Shown one piece after another: positions 1 through 6,761 of a stretch of 64,000 bases of DNA. Positions within the stretch are counted from its first letter, which is position 1, and each line of letters opens with the position of its first letter. Under the pieces are notes generated by a model. It made no database searches and was not told the origin of the DNA. It saw only the letters and a list, made by a program, of their open reading frames with translations. A program made the position numbers and the translations under genes. Source of the stretch: CAZEBW01 sp964510205 (lineage in GTDB: Bacteria; Chloroflexota; Anaerolineae; VGOG01); NCBI GenBank assembly GCA_964510205.1, contig CAZEBW010000011.1:9251-73250 (forward strand), read 5' to 3'.

Positions 1-483
1 CATCTTGAGCTCGTTCTCGGTGTCCAGCCCATACCCGCTCTTGACCTCGGCGGTAGTGGTGCCGTGGGCCAGCATCCGATCCAGCCGCGCCCGGCTCTCC
101 TCCAGCAGTTGCTCCACGCTGGCCGCCCGCGTGGCCCGCACGGTGGACATGATCCCTCCGCCGGCGGCCATGATCTCCAGGTAGGCAGCGCCCTTGACCC
201 GCTGCTCGAACTCAGCGGCCCGCTCGCCGGCGAAGACCAGGTGGGTGTGAGGATCAACGAAGCCGGGCATGACCACCCTGCCTGAGGCATCCATTTCGTC
301 GGCGGCCTTCACCTGTCCCCGCACCTCCGACGTTGGTCCCACCAGAGCGATGAGGCCGTCCTTGACGGCGACGGCCCCGTCTTCGATAACGCCCAGCTCG
401 TCCATCGCCGCCCCGCGCTTGGGGCCATCGGAGGCGAGAGTGAGAAGCTGGGCAGTGCTGTGAATAAGAAGATCAACGTACAT
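1..483 (-). CDS. hutI: Imidazolonepropionase, N-terminal part (runs off the window)
   Basis: The minus strand from the ATG at 483 to the window edge is an uninterrupted frame of 161 codons. It reads as the start of imidazolonepropionase, the amidohydrolase that opens 4-imidazolone-5-propionate to N-formimino-glutamate in histidine breakdown. The N-terminal beta-sandwich is followed by the metal-binding stretch GFVDPHTHLVFAGER (HxH motif) and by GGGIMSTVRATR and TTTAEVKSGYGLDTENELKM, typical of HutI. The start lies 12 bases after the valS stop, so the two genes may be co-transcribed. Other hut genes are not visible. The C-terminal half, with further metal ligands, is outside the window. Confidence 0.88.
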   Translation of the reverse strand, partial: MYVDLLIHSTAQLLTLASDGPKRGAAMDELGVIEDGAVAVKDGLIALVGPTSEVRGQVKAADEMDASGRVVMPGFVDPHTHLVFAGERAAEFEQRVKGAAYLEIMAAGGGIMSTVRATRAASVEQLLEESRARLDRMLAHGTTTAEVKSGYGLDTENELKM

Positions 484-495
484 TTGCTGGCCTAC

Positions 496-3420
496 CTAAC
501 CTTGCAAGCTCCGAAGGCGTTCCTGCAACTTCGCCTGCCTTTGGCGATAGTCAGATAGCTTCTCCCGTTCCCTATTCACCACCTCGGCAGGAGCCTTGGC
601 TAGAAAGTCCTCGTTAGCCAGGAGTTTCTCAGCGCCAGCGATCGCCTTGGCGACCTCCTCGATCTCACCATTCAACCGTTGGCGCTCCTTTGCCAGGTCA
701 ACCATTCCCGCCAAAGGCAGATAGACTTCCACACCTCCCACTACCAGGGCCAGGGCTTGGGGCGGCTTGGTCTCCAGGGCGCGGGCAATTCGCAGCTTCT
801 CAGCATTGAGGCGCGCCGTGGCGATGAGGATATCCCTCTGGCTGGACAGCAGCTCGTAGTCCTCGCCGGCGGCGATGATGGCCTCGATACGCCGGCCCGG
901 CTGCACTTTATACTCCGCACGGGCATTGCGTATGGCGCGCACGATCTCCATGATCAATGCCATCTCCGCTTCCGCCGCCGCATCGGTTGGCCCCGCCTCC
1001 GGCCAGGGGGCCACGATCAGAGCCTCCGGCCACTGCCCCCCCTCGGTCCCCCCCAACTCTGGGGGGGAAGTTTTGCCTAGTCCCTGATCCCTGATCCCTG
1101 ATCCCTTCAACTGCTGCCAGATTTCCTCGGTGACGAAGGGCATGAAGGGATGCAGCAAGCGTAGGGTGCGATCCAAGATGTGGACCAGCACCTGTCGCGC
1201 CGTGTTCTGGGCCTCCTCGTCATCGCCATAGAGCCTGATCTTAGATATCTCGATGAACCAGTCGCAATACTCGCCCCACAGAAAGTCGTATATCTGTCGC
1301 CCCGCCTCGCCGAACTGCCAGTCCTCCATGAGGCGGGTCACGTTGGAGACGAGACGATTGTGGCGAGAGAGGATCCACCGATCGGGCAATGACCAATGGG
1401 GGCTGGAGGGACTAGTCCCTAGTCCCTGATCCCTGATCCCTGATCCCTGATCTCCAAGGTCATTGGTCATTTGCGAGAGCACGAAGCGTGCCGCGTTCCA
1501 CATCTTGTTGGCGAAATTGCGGTTGGCCTCCACGCGGTTGAGCGACAGGTTGACGTCGTTGCCAGGAGTGGAGCCGGTGAGCAGGGTGAAGCGCAGGGCA
1601 TCCGTACCATATTCGTCCATGACCTCCAGTGGGTCTATCACGTTGCCTTTGGAGCGGCTCATCTTCTGGCCCTGCCCGTCCCGCACCATGCCGTGCAGAT
1701 AGACGTAGCGGAAGGGGATGTCGCCGGCGCACTCCAGGCCCATCATGATCATCCGCGCCACCCAGAAGAACAGGATGTCGTAGCCGGTTTCGAGAACGGT
1801 GGTGGGATAGAAGTAGCGCAGGTCCTCGGTGTCGTCGGGCCAGCCCAAAGTAGAGAAAGGCCACAGGGCCGAGGAGAACCAGGTGTCTAGGATGTCGGGG
1901 TCCTGGCGAATGTTGGCGCTGCCGCAGACCTGGCACTCGGTGGGATCCTCCATCGTCACGATGATCTCGTCGCAGTCGTCGCAGTACCACACCGGAATGC
2001 GGTGCCCCCAGTAGAGCTGGCGAGAGATGCACCAGTCTCGAATGTTCTCCATCCAGTGGAAATAGACCTTGTTAAACCGCTCGGGGATGATGGTGATGCG
2101 TCCGTCGCGCACGGCGTCAATGGCCGCTTCGGCCAGGGGCTTGATCTTGACGAACCACTGGGTGGAGAGGCGCGGTTCGATCACGTTGCCGCAGCGGTCG
2201 CAGCGACCCAGCGCGTGCTGGTGGTCCTCAATGCGCATCAGAAGGCCCTCGCTCTCCAGGTCGGCCACCATGTTGCGACGACATTCGTAGACGCCCTGTC
2301 CGGCGTACGGACCAGCCAGTTCGCTCATGGTGTTATCGTCATTCATCACGTCCGGCATCGCCAGGCCGTGGCGCCTGCCGATCTCATAGTCGGTGGGGTC
2401 GTGGGCCGGGGTGACTTTCACCGCGCCGGTGCCGAAGCCGGGGTCCACGACTGCGTCGGCGATGATGGGAATGCGCCGCCCGATGGCCGGCAGGACGGCG
2501 GTGCGGCCTACCATCTCGGCGTAGCGCTCGTCGTCGGGATTGACGGCCACCGCCGTATCACCCAGGATGGTCTCCGGGCGGGTGGTGGCCACCTCGATCC
2601 ACTCGGCGGCCCCCTCAGCCCAGCGACCGCTGCCCCATTCTGCCCCCCCTTTCATCCCCCCCAACTCTGGGGGGGAAACAGAAGAGGCGCCTGGCCACTT
2701 GTCACTGGTCAACGGATAGCGAACGTGCCAGAGGTGGGTCGCTTCTTCTTGGTGAACCACTTCCAAATCGGAGACGGCGGTGCCGCAGCGGGAGCACCAG
2801 TTGACCATGTAGTAGCCACGGTAGATCAGGCCCTTTTCGTAGAGTTGGACGAAGGTAGCGCGGACGGCGCGGGAGAGGCCCTCGTCCATCGTGAATCGCT
2901 CCCGATTCCAATCGCACGAGGCCCCCAGGCGGCGCAACTGGTGGTTGATGGTCCCGCCGTAGCGCTCCTTCCAGGCCCAGCCCAGGCGGACGAACCAATC
3001 TCGCCCCAGATCGTAGCGAGTCAGCGGTAAGCGAGGTTCTCCGCCGTCATCTGGGAGCGGGTAACCGATCTCGCGCAGCAGGTCGTCGGCGGTGCGGTCC
3101 TCCAGGGCCTGCTCGATCACGTTGTGGGTGCCAATGCTGGCGTGGTCGTTGCCCGGCAGCCAGAGGGTGGGTTCGCCCCGCATGCGGTGCCAACGTACCA
3201 TCAGGTCCTCGATGGCCATCACCAGCGCGTGGCCGATGTGCAGCTTGCCGGTGATGTTGGAAGGAGGCATGGACATCGCAAATGGCTCCTGCTCTCGGCT
3301 GGCCAATCCCTTCTCAAACTGGGTCTCTGGTTCGAAGTAGCCCTGTTGCTCCCACCAATCGTAGAGGCGTTTTTCGGTCAGATGTGGATCGTAGGTCTTT
3401 GCCATCTTTGTTTCGCTCAT
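496..3420 (-). CDS. valS: Valine--tRNA ligase with repeat-derived insertions
   Basis: Class I aminoacyl-tRNA synthetase charging tRNA-Val, with a CP1 editing domain. HIGH is at residues 61-64 in NITGKLHIGHAL, KMSRS is near residue 587, and the C-terminus is a coiled-coil arm. I start at the ATG at 3420 because AAAGGATT lies 9 bases upstream. The open frame continues to 3522, but that stretch is the T-box terminator of the leader. The protein is 974 residues against roughly 880 in the family. The surplus lies in three low-complexity inserts coded by dispersed repeats: SPPELGGMKGG before the editing-domain strand ATTRPETILGD, GSGIRDQGLG before DRWILSR, and GSGIRDQGLGKTSPPELGG before APWPEA. All keep frame, and all core motifs are intact. 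Confidence 0.96.
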   Translation of the reverse strand: MSETKMAKTYDPHLTEKRLYDWWEQQGYFEPETQFEKGLASREQEPFAMSMPPSNITGKLHIGHALVMAIEDLMVRWHRMRGEPTLWLPGNDHASIGTHNVIEQALEDRTADDLLREIGYPLPDDGGEPRLPLTRYDLGRDWFVRLGWAWKERYGGTINHQLRRLGASCDWNRERFTMDEGLSRAVRATFVQLYEKGLIYRGYYMVNWCSRCGTAVSDLEVVHQEEATHLWHVRYPLTSDKWPGASSVSPPELGGMKGGAEWGSGRWAEGAAEWIEVATTRPETILGDTAVAVNPDDERYAEMVGRTAVLPAIGRRIPIIADAVVDPGFGTGAVKVTPAHDPTDYEIGRRHGLAMPDVMNDDNTMSELAGPYAGQGVYECRRNMVADLESEGLLMRIEDHQHALGRCDRCGNVIEPRLSTQWFVKIKPLAEAAIDAVRDGRITIIPERFNKVYFHWMENIRDWCISRQLYWGHRIPVWYCDDCDEIIVTMEDPTECQVCGSANIRQDPDILDTWFSSALWPFSTLGWPDDTEDLRYFYPTTVLETGYDILFFWVARMIMMGLECAGDIPFRYVYLHGMVRDGQGQKMSRSKGNVIDPLEVMDEYGTDALRFTLLTGSTPGNDVNLSLNRVEANRNFANKMWNAARFVLSQMTNDLGDQGSGIRDQGLGTSPSSPHWSLPDRWILSRHNRLVSNVTRLMEDWQFGEAGRQIYDFLWGEYCDWFIEISKIRLYGDDEEAQNTARQVLVHILDRTLRLLHPFMPFVTEEIWQQLKGSGIRDQGLGKTSPPELGGTEGGQWPEALIVAPWPEAGPTDAAAEAEMALIMEIVRAIRNARAEYKVQPGRRIEAIIAAGEDYELLSSQRDILIATARLNAEKLRIARALETKPPQALALVVGGVEVYLPLAGMVDLAKERQRLNGEIEEVAKAIAGAEKLLANEDFLAKAPAEVVNREREKLSDYRQRQAKLQERLRSLQG
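1036..1107. repeat. Dispersed repeat insert in valS (G-rich element plus heptamer array)
   Basis: A C/G-run element with the core CCCCCCAACTCTGGGGGGG is followed directly by three to four copies of the heptamer CCTGATC (GGGATCA on the gene strand). It is read in frame in valS as a Gly/Pro-rich linker. Related copies lie at 1411-1453, 2642-2678 and 61883-61949. Confidence 0.8.
1411..1453. repeat. Heptamer array (GGGATCA/GGGACTA) in valS
   Basis: About six tandem copies of a 7-base unit, read on the gene strand as GGGATCA with GGGACTA variants. It lies in frame in valS between the catalytic core and the anticodon-binding domain and codes the linker DQGSGIRDQGLG. Cyanobacterial short tandemly repeated heptamers are similar in kind; that comparison is by style only. 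Confidence 0.8.
2642..2678. repeat. G-rich dispersed repeat in valS editing-domain junction
   Basis: A second copy of the CCCCCCCAACTCTGGGGGGG element in valS, read in frame as SPPELGGMKGG. It lies immediately before the conserved editing-domain strand. Confidence 0.75.
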
Positions 3421-3439
3421 TTTGATAAATCCTTTCTTT

Positions 3440-3756
3440 GAACTTGCTCTGCAACCAACCAAAAAGCCCCTTTCATCAAGGACGAAAGGGGCTTCCTTCC
3501 GTGGTACCACCTCGCTTAACAACGGACAAGTAGGATTGAACGGAGCAAATTCGTTCGTCCTGCCGCCATTGTTCGCTCGTTAGGCTGTAACGGGCTTACC
3601 CGTGCTGACCTACGGCACATCTAGCTTCAGCCAGCAGACTCCCAGGCGACCTTCGGCGGGCATCCCTGCGAGGAGCTTTCAGCCCGCGGCTCCCCTTCTC
3701 TACCAGGTCCGGTCCGCCTACTCCTCCTGTTCATGGTCTTTGGCTTATCAAATGCT
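3440..3756 (-). promoter_or_regulatory. T-box leader (riboswitch) of valS
   Basis: The minus-strand leader has the hallmarks of a tRNA-sensing T-box. The T-box core GAGGTGGTACCACGG at 3513-3499 precedes a G+C-rich hairpin and a T run at 3493-3461. Upstream, a long Stem I carries an AGTA-type element near its base (GGAGTAGGCGGACC) and GGCTGAAAG in the distal part, with a conserved CCGTTA further on. Uncharged tRNA-Val should pair through its NCCA end with the T-box bulge and favour the antiterminator, raising valS expression when valine is scarce. Two GTC triplets (minus strand 3650-3648 and 3639-3637) fit a valine specifier. I could not decide which lies in the specifier loop. Confidence 0.88.
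3461..3493 (-). terminator. Intrinsic terminator of the valS T-box
   Basis: The minus strand reads AGCCCCTTTC, a loop, GAAAGGGGCT and then TTTTT: a strong stem followed by a T run. It is the terminator half of the T-box switch and overlaps the 5' extension of the valS frame, which is why the longer start is unlikely. Confidence 0.88.
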
Positions 3757-3789
3757 CGCCTAACGCCAAGGTTTGGCGGCGTTCGCCTT

Positions 3790-4029
3790 TTACGCTTGTT
3801 CGTATGCTTTCAAAAATTCATCTCTTGGGATGTGTGCCTGGGTGAGTATCGTGCGTAACGTCGAACCCTTTATTCTTCGGTGGTTCGGCATCGTCAAAGG
3901 TATTCGTGTTCCATCTGGATTTTCCCGTTCCATCGCGATGTGTTCACGTATTCGCACCTGACGGAAACCAAGGAGTTCAAAAGCCTTAATGACTTTTCCT
4001 TTGGGCGCATCCACTGGAAACTTGGGCAT
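3790..4029 (-). CDS. hicA: HicA-family mRNA interferase toxin (first copy)
   Basis: This 79-residue protein has the compact dsRBD-like fold signature of HicA/YcfA toxins, which cleave mRNA in the cytoplasm and are held inactive by HicB. It shows an amphipathic first helix ending in ELLGFRQVRIREHIAMER, where the His is the expected catalytic residue, and then IPLTMPNHRRIKGSTLRTIL. Its start overlaps the hicB stop by one base (TAATG), so the antitoxin is made first. Its stop lies just before the valS leader. HicA family membership is clear from size, order and motif; target specificity is unknown. Confidence 0.8.
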   Translation of the reverse strand: MPKFPVDAPKGKVIKAFELLGFRQVRIREHIAMERENPDGTRIPLTMPNHRRIKGSTLRTILTQAHIPRDEFLKAYEQA

Positions 4030-4256
4030 TAGAGCACAACCCCGGCTTCAGCAACGAATGCTTCGAGAACCGATGGCTCAACTTCGATGACTTCCTGCCC
4101 AAAAGTCTCAATATGAAACTGGATCGCTGATTTCGCGTCTGCCAGTGCTTCTTCGTAAGTATCTCCTTCACCCACGACGACGCCTCTTAGTCCAAGAGGG
4201 TAGGCGACATAGCCGTCAGGATGCTTCTCCACGATAATCTTGAATTGCTTAACCAT
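4029..4256 (-). CDS. hicB: HicB-family antitoxin (first copy)
   Basis: A 75-residue antitoxin with the partial RNase H-like HicB fold: an N-terminal strand, the phrase DGYVAYPLGLRGVVVGEGDT, and a helix EEALADAKSAIQFHIE typical of the family. It has no C-terminal DNA-binding domain, so autoregulation may depend on the complex or be absent. I choose the ATG at 4256, because AGGAGG lies five bases upstream; a GTG at 4259 is too close to that site. It is cotranscribed with hicA from the promoter at 4343-4371. Confidence 0.82.
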   Translation of the reverse strand: MVKQFKIIVEKHPDGYVAYPLGLRGVVVGEGDTYEEALADAKSAIQFHIETFGQEVIEVEPSVLEAFVAEAGVVL

Positions 4257-4342
4257 CACAACCTCCTGCGCTTTACTTGATGGCTTCGCTTGAGCGGCGC
4301 GCGCCTGGATTTAAACCTGAAAACCATCCCCTTCCTTTAATG

Positions 4343-4371
4343 ATTCTAACCCATACCCCCAAAAATGTCAA
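4343..4371 (-). promoter_or_regulatory. Sigma70-type promoter of hicBA (first copy)
   Basis: On the minus strand, TTGACA (4371-4366) and TAGAAT (4348-4343) are separated by 17 bases: a full-consensus -35 and a 5/6 -10. It sits at the end of the VTT-family gene and drives hicB, leaving a leader of roughly 80 bases. Confidence 0.75.
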
Positions 4372-4925
4372 GCACCCAAGAATCTTTCATAGATGTGCAT
4401 AAACTGTGCGCCAGCGAAGGCGAAGGCGACGGTTTTGATCGTCTTACCCACCCAGCAGCTCAGCAAAAAGCGCTCCAGTGGAAAGCGCAGAGCGCCGGCG
4501 GCGATGCCCGCCAGGTCGAAGACGGGGTTGGGAATAGCCGAGAGAACGAGGATGGTGGCTGCGCCGTTGCGCTCCATCCATCTCTTCAGGCGACCGTACA
4601 TCTCCCAGTCCTCAATCACCACTCGCCCCCCGTAGCCAGCCATGTATCCCGTCAACTCACCCAGCGCCTCACCGACGCCAGCCACCAGCCCCACCAGGAG
4701 GGGATTCAACACCCCGCCCATGCTGAAAACCACGGCCAAACCGGGGGCGGGGAAAACCACGGTGGCGTTTCCCAGCAAACTGATCAAAAAAACACCGGGA
4801 TAGCCATAGCGCTTAAAACGGGCTAACTCGTCGTGAAAAGCAGCGATGGCTAAGCTGATGCTGACAGCCAACACCACGGCCCCAAGCCGTTGATACAGTC
4901 TCTTTCTTGACGCCGACCCTTTCAT
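4368..4925 (-). CDS. VTT-domain (SNARE-associated/DedA-like) membrane protein
   Basis: A 185-residue integral membrane protein of the VTT superfamily (YdjX/DedA relatives), implicated in lipid scrambling or undecaprenyl-phosphate recycling in other bacteria. It shows an N-terminal helix (about residues 13-30), a re-entrant segment ending in FPAPGLAVVFSMGG, a glycine-rich helix with GEALGELTGYMAGYGG, and LSAIPNPVFDLAGIAAGALR, typical of this subgroup. I start at the ATG at 4925, five bases after the uppS stop; a TTG at 4940 inside uppS is possible. The location after uppS fits a role in polyprenyl carrier lipids, which is an inference from position. Confidence 0.75.
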   Translation of the reverse strand: MKGSASRKRLYQRLGAVVLAVSISLAIAAFHDELARFKRYGYPGVFLISLLGNATVVFPAPGLAVVFSMGGVLNPLLVGLVAGVGEALGELTGYMAGYGGRVVIEDWEMYGRLKRWMERNGAATILVLSAIPNPVFDLAGIAAGALRFPLERFLLSCWVGKTIKTVAFAFAGAQFMHIYERFLGA

Positions 4926-4929
4926 GGTC

Positions 4930-5628
4930 CTACTCTTCAATCAGCCTGCCGAACTTCCTGGTTCTCTGGCTATAGGCGACCAGAGCTTTCTCAAGCTCTG
5001 CCTCGTCGAAGTCGGGCCAGTAGATGGGGGTGGTGTAGTACTCAGCGTAGGCCGTCTGCCAGAGGAGGAAGTTGGAGAGGCGCATCTCGCCGCCGGTGCG
5101 AATAAATAGGTCGAGATCGGGCAGGCCAGCGGTGTAGAGATAGCTGGCAAAGAGCTCCTCGTCTATGGCGGCGGGATCTATCCCCTCAGCCAGGATGCGG
5201 CGGGTGGCGTCCACGATCTCGGCCCGCCCCCCATAGTTGAAGGCCAGGTTAAGAATCAGCCGCTCATTGTCTTTGGTCAACTCCACCGCGTCCTCTATCT
5301 TCTTGACCAATCTTTGCGGCAACCTTTCCGTGCGGCCGAGGTGGCGCAGACGGACGCCATTTCGGTGCAGCTCGGGCACCTCGCGGTCAATGGCCCCTTC
5401 GAAAATGTTGAACAATCCCTCCACTTCCTTCTGCGGTCGTTTCCAGTTCTCGGTGGAGAAGCCGTAGAGGGTGACGATCTCAATTCCGAACTCTCCACAG
5501 GCCCTAAGCACGCGGCGAGTGTTTTCCGTACCTGCTCGATGCCCCATCAAGCGCGGCAGCTTCTGCTCTTTGGCCCAACGCCCGTTGCCGTCCATAACGA
5601 TGCCTATGTGGCGAGGGATAATATCCAA
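4930..5628 (-). CDS. uppS: Isoprenyl transferase (undecaprenyl diphosphate synthase)
   Basis: Cis-prenyltransferase that condenses isopentenyl diphosphate onto farnesyl diphosphate to make the C55 carrier lipid used for cell wall and surface glycans. Family marks are HIGIVMDGNGRWA near the N-terminus (catalytic Asp), GHRAGTENTRRVL, YGFSTENWKRP, LNLAFNYGGRAEIVDA and DLFIRTGGEMRLSNFLLWQ. The length of 232 is normal. The start is TTG at 5628, supported by AAGGA seven bases upstream. It lies directly upstream of the WecA-like locus's carrier-lipid function and of a VTT protein, so these genes form a lipid-carrier group. Confidence 0.95.
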   Translation of the reverse strand: MDIIPRHIGIVMDGNGRWAKEQKLPRLMGHRAGTENTRRVLRACGEFGIEIVTLYGFSTENWKRPQKEVEGLFNIFEGAIDREVPELHRNGVRLRHLGRTERLPQRLVKKIEDAVELTKDNERLILNLAFNYGGRAEIVDATRRILAEGIDPAAIDEELFASYLYTAGLPDLDLFIRTGGEMRLSNFLLWQTAYAEYYTTPIYWPDFDEAELEKALVAYSQRTRKFGRLIEE

Positions 5629-5645
5629 TCTCTATTCCTTTCCGT

Positions 5646-5733
5646 CCTGATTAGTGATCAGGGAATCGGGGGATCAGGATGCGGCCCAGGTCCCTGATTC
5701 CCTAATCACTGATTCCCTGATCGCTGATTCCTT
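5646..5733. repeat. Heptamer-like direct repeats (TGATTCCC/TGATCCC) between uppS and the WecA-like gene
   Basis: Several degenerate copies of CCTGATTC, TGATCAGG and CCTAATCAC occur in both orientations. The array supplies the last codons (ISDQGISD) and the stop of the WecA-like gene, so that C-terminus is repeat-derived. Confidence 0.7.
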
Positions 5734-6724
5734 TAACTTGCTCCAGCCTCCACAGCCCAAGCAGGGCCACCAGAGCCACGGCTGCTCCGATGGCATATCC
5801 CTCCGCAACGCTGGCCTGGGTCAGGAAGACGGCCAACATGCCCAGGGCCCCGCAGATCAAGTAGATGGCCATCACTGCTTCCCGCTGACTTAGACCCATA
5901 GCCACCAGTCGATGGGAGAAGTGATCCTTGCCGGGGTGCGTGGTGGGATTGAGACCCCGGCGCAGGCGGGAGACCACCACCAGGGTGGTGTCGAAGATGG
6001 GCACCCCCAGCACGAGCACCGGAATCATCCAGGTGACGATGTTCATCCTGCCGGGGAAGCGCAGTTTGATGCCCACCGCAGCCAGGATGAAGCCGATGAA
6101 GAGGCTGCCCGTATCCCCCATGAAGATGCTGGCCGGGTTGAAGTTGTAGAGCAGGAAACCCAAGCAGGCGCCCAGGAGGGCCGCCGCCAGGCTGCCCACC
6201 AGATACTGCCCGCTCATAGCCGCCAGCAGGAGGAAAAAGGCGGAGGCAACGGTGGCCACTCCCGCCGAGAGCCCATCCATGTTGTCCAGCAGGTTCAGGG
6301 CGCTGGTGATCCCCACCACCCAGATCATGGTCACCAGGATGTCCAGGGCAGGGTTACCCAAAATGCTGACTCTGACGCCTGAAGCCACGAGGATCAGCGC
6401 CGCCAGGGGCTGCCCTACGCCCAATTTGAGCAAGGGGCGCATCCCCCAGCGATCGTCCCAGATGCCGCAGAAAGAGACCAGCGTAGCCCCCACAAGGATG
6501 CTCGCTCCCTGGGCGACGTAGGAGCGGTCGCCGAGAAGCAAGAGCGCCAGGATGAAGGCCAGATAGATAGCGGCTCCCCCCAGGCGGGGCATCACCTTGG
6601 TATGAATCTTGCGCGTGCTGGGCCGATCCATCACCCCCAGGCGGGGAGCGAGGCGCCTGGCGAGGGGCGTGACGCCCATGGCGAAGAACAGGGCAGTGAT
6701 GAGGATGAGCATGTAGTTGGTCAT
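5702..6724 (-). CDS. WecA/TagO-like undecaprenyl-phosphate sugar-1-phosphate transferase
   Basis: Polytopic enzyme of the MraY/WecA (PNPT) family that loads the first sugar phosphate, usually GlcNAc-1-P, onto undecaprenyl phosphate. About ten to eleven hydrophobic segments are visible. Diagnostic loops are KIHTKVMPRLGG, GIWDDRWGM, NLLDNMDGLSAG, NFNPASIFMGDTGSLFIG and HPGKDHFSHRLVAMG; the last fits WecA/TagO rather than MraY. It probably initiates the glycan assembled by the polysaccharide genes upstream. The C-terminal ISDQGISD comes from the local repeat. Sugar specificity cannot be read from sequence. Confidence 0.88.
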   Translation of the reverse strand: MTNYMLILITALFFAMGVTPLARRLAPRLGVMDRPSTRKIHTKVMPRLGGAAIYLAFILALLLLGDRSYVAQGASILVGATLVSFCGIWDDRWGMRPLLKLGVGQPLAALILVASGVRVSILGNPALDILVTMIWVVGITSALNLLDNMDGLSAGVATVASAFFLLLAAMSGQYLVGSLAAALLGACLGFLLYNFNPASIFMGDTGSLFIGFILAAVGIKLRFPGRMNIVTWMIPVLVLGVPIFDTTLVVVSRLRRGLNPTTHPGKDHFSHRLVAMGLSQREAVMAIYLICGALGMLAVFLTQASVAEGYAIGAAVALVALLGLWRLEQVKGISDQGISD

Positions 6725-6761
6725 GATAGTCTGACGGTCCTCGGTCTAGTGGTCAATCTGG

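Noticed and set aside
1411..1453. Possible CRISPR-like repeat array in valS
   Set aside because: The units are contiguous heptamers without spacers and lie within a coding frame; no cas genes are nearby.
2002..3030. Long plus-strand open frame opposite valS
   Set aside because: It mirrors the codon structure of valS, contains no recognisable domain, and has no ribosome site; valS on the other strand is certain.
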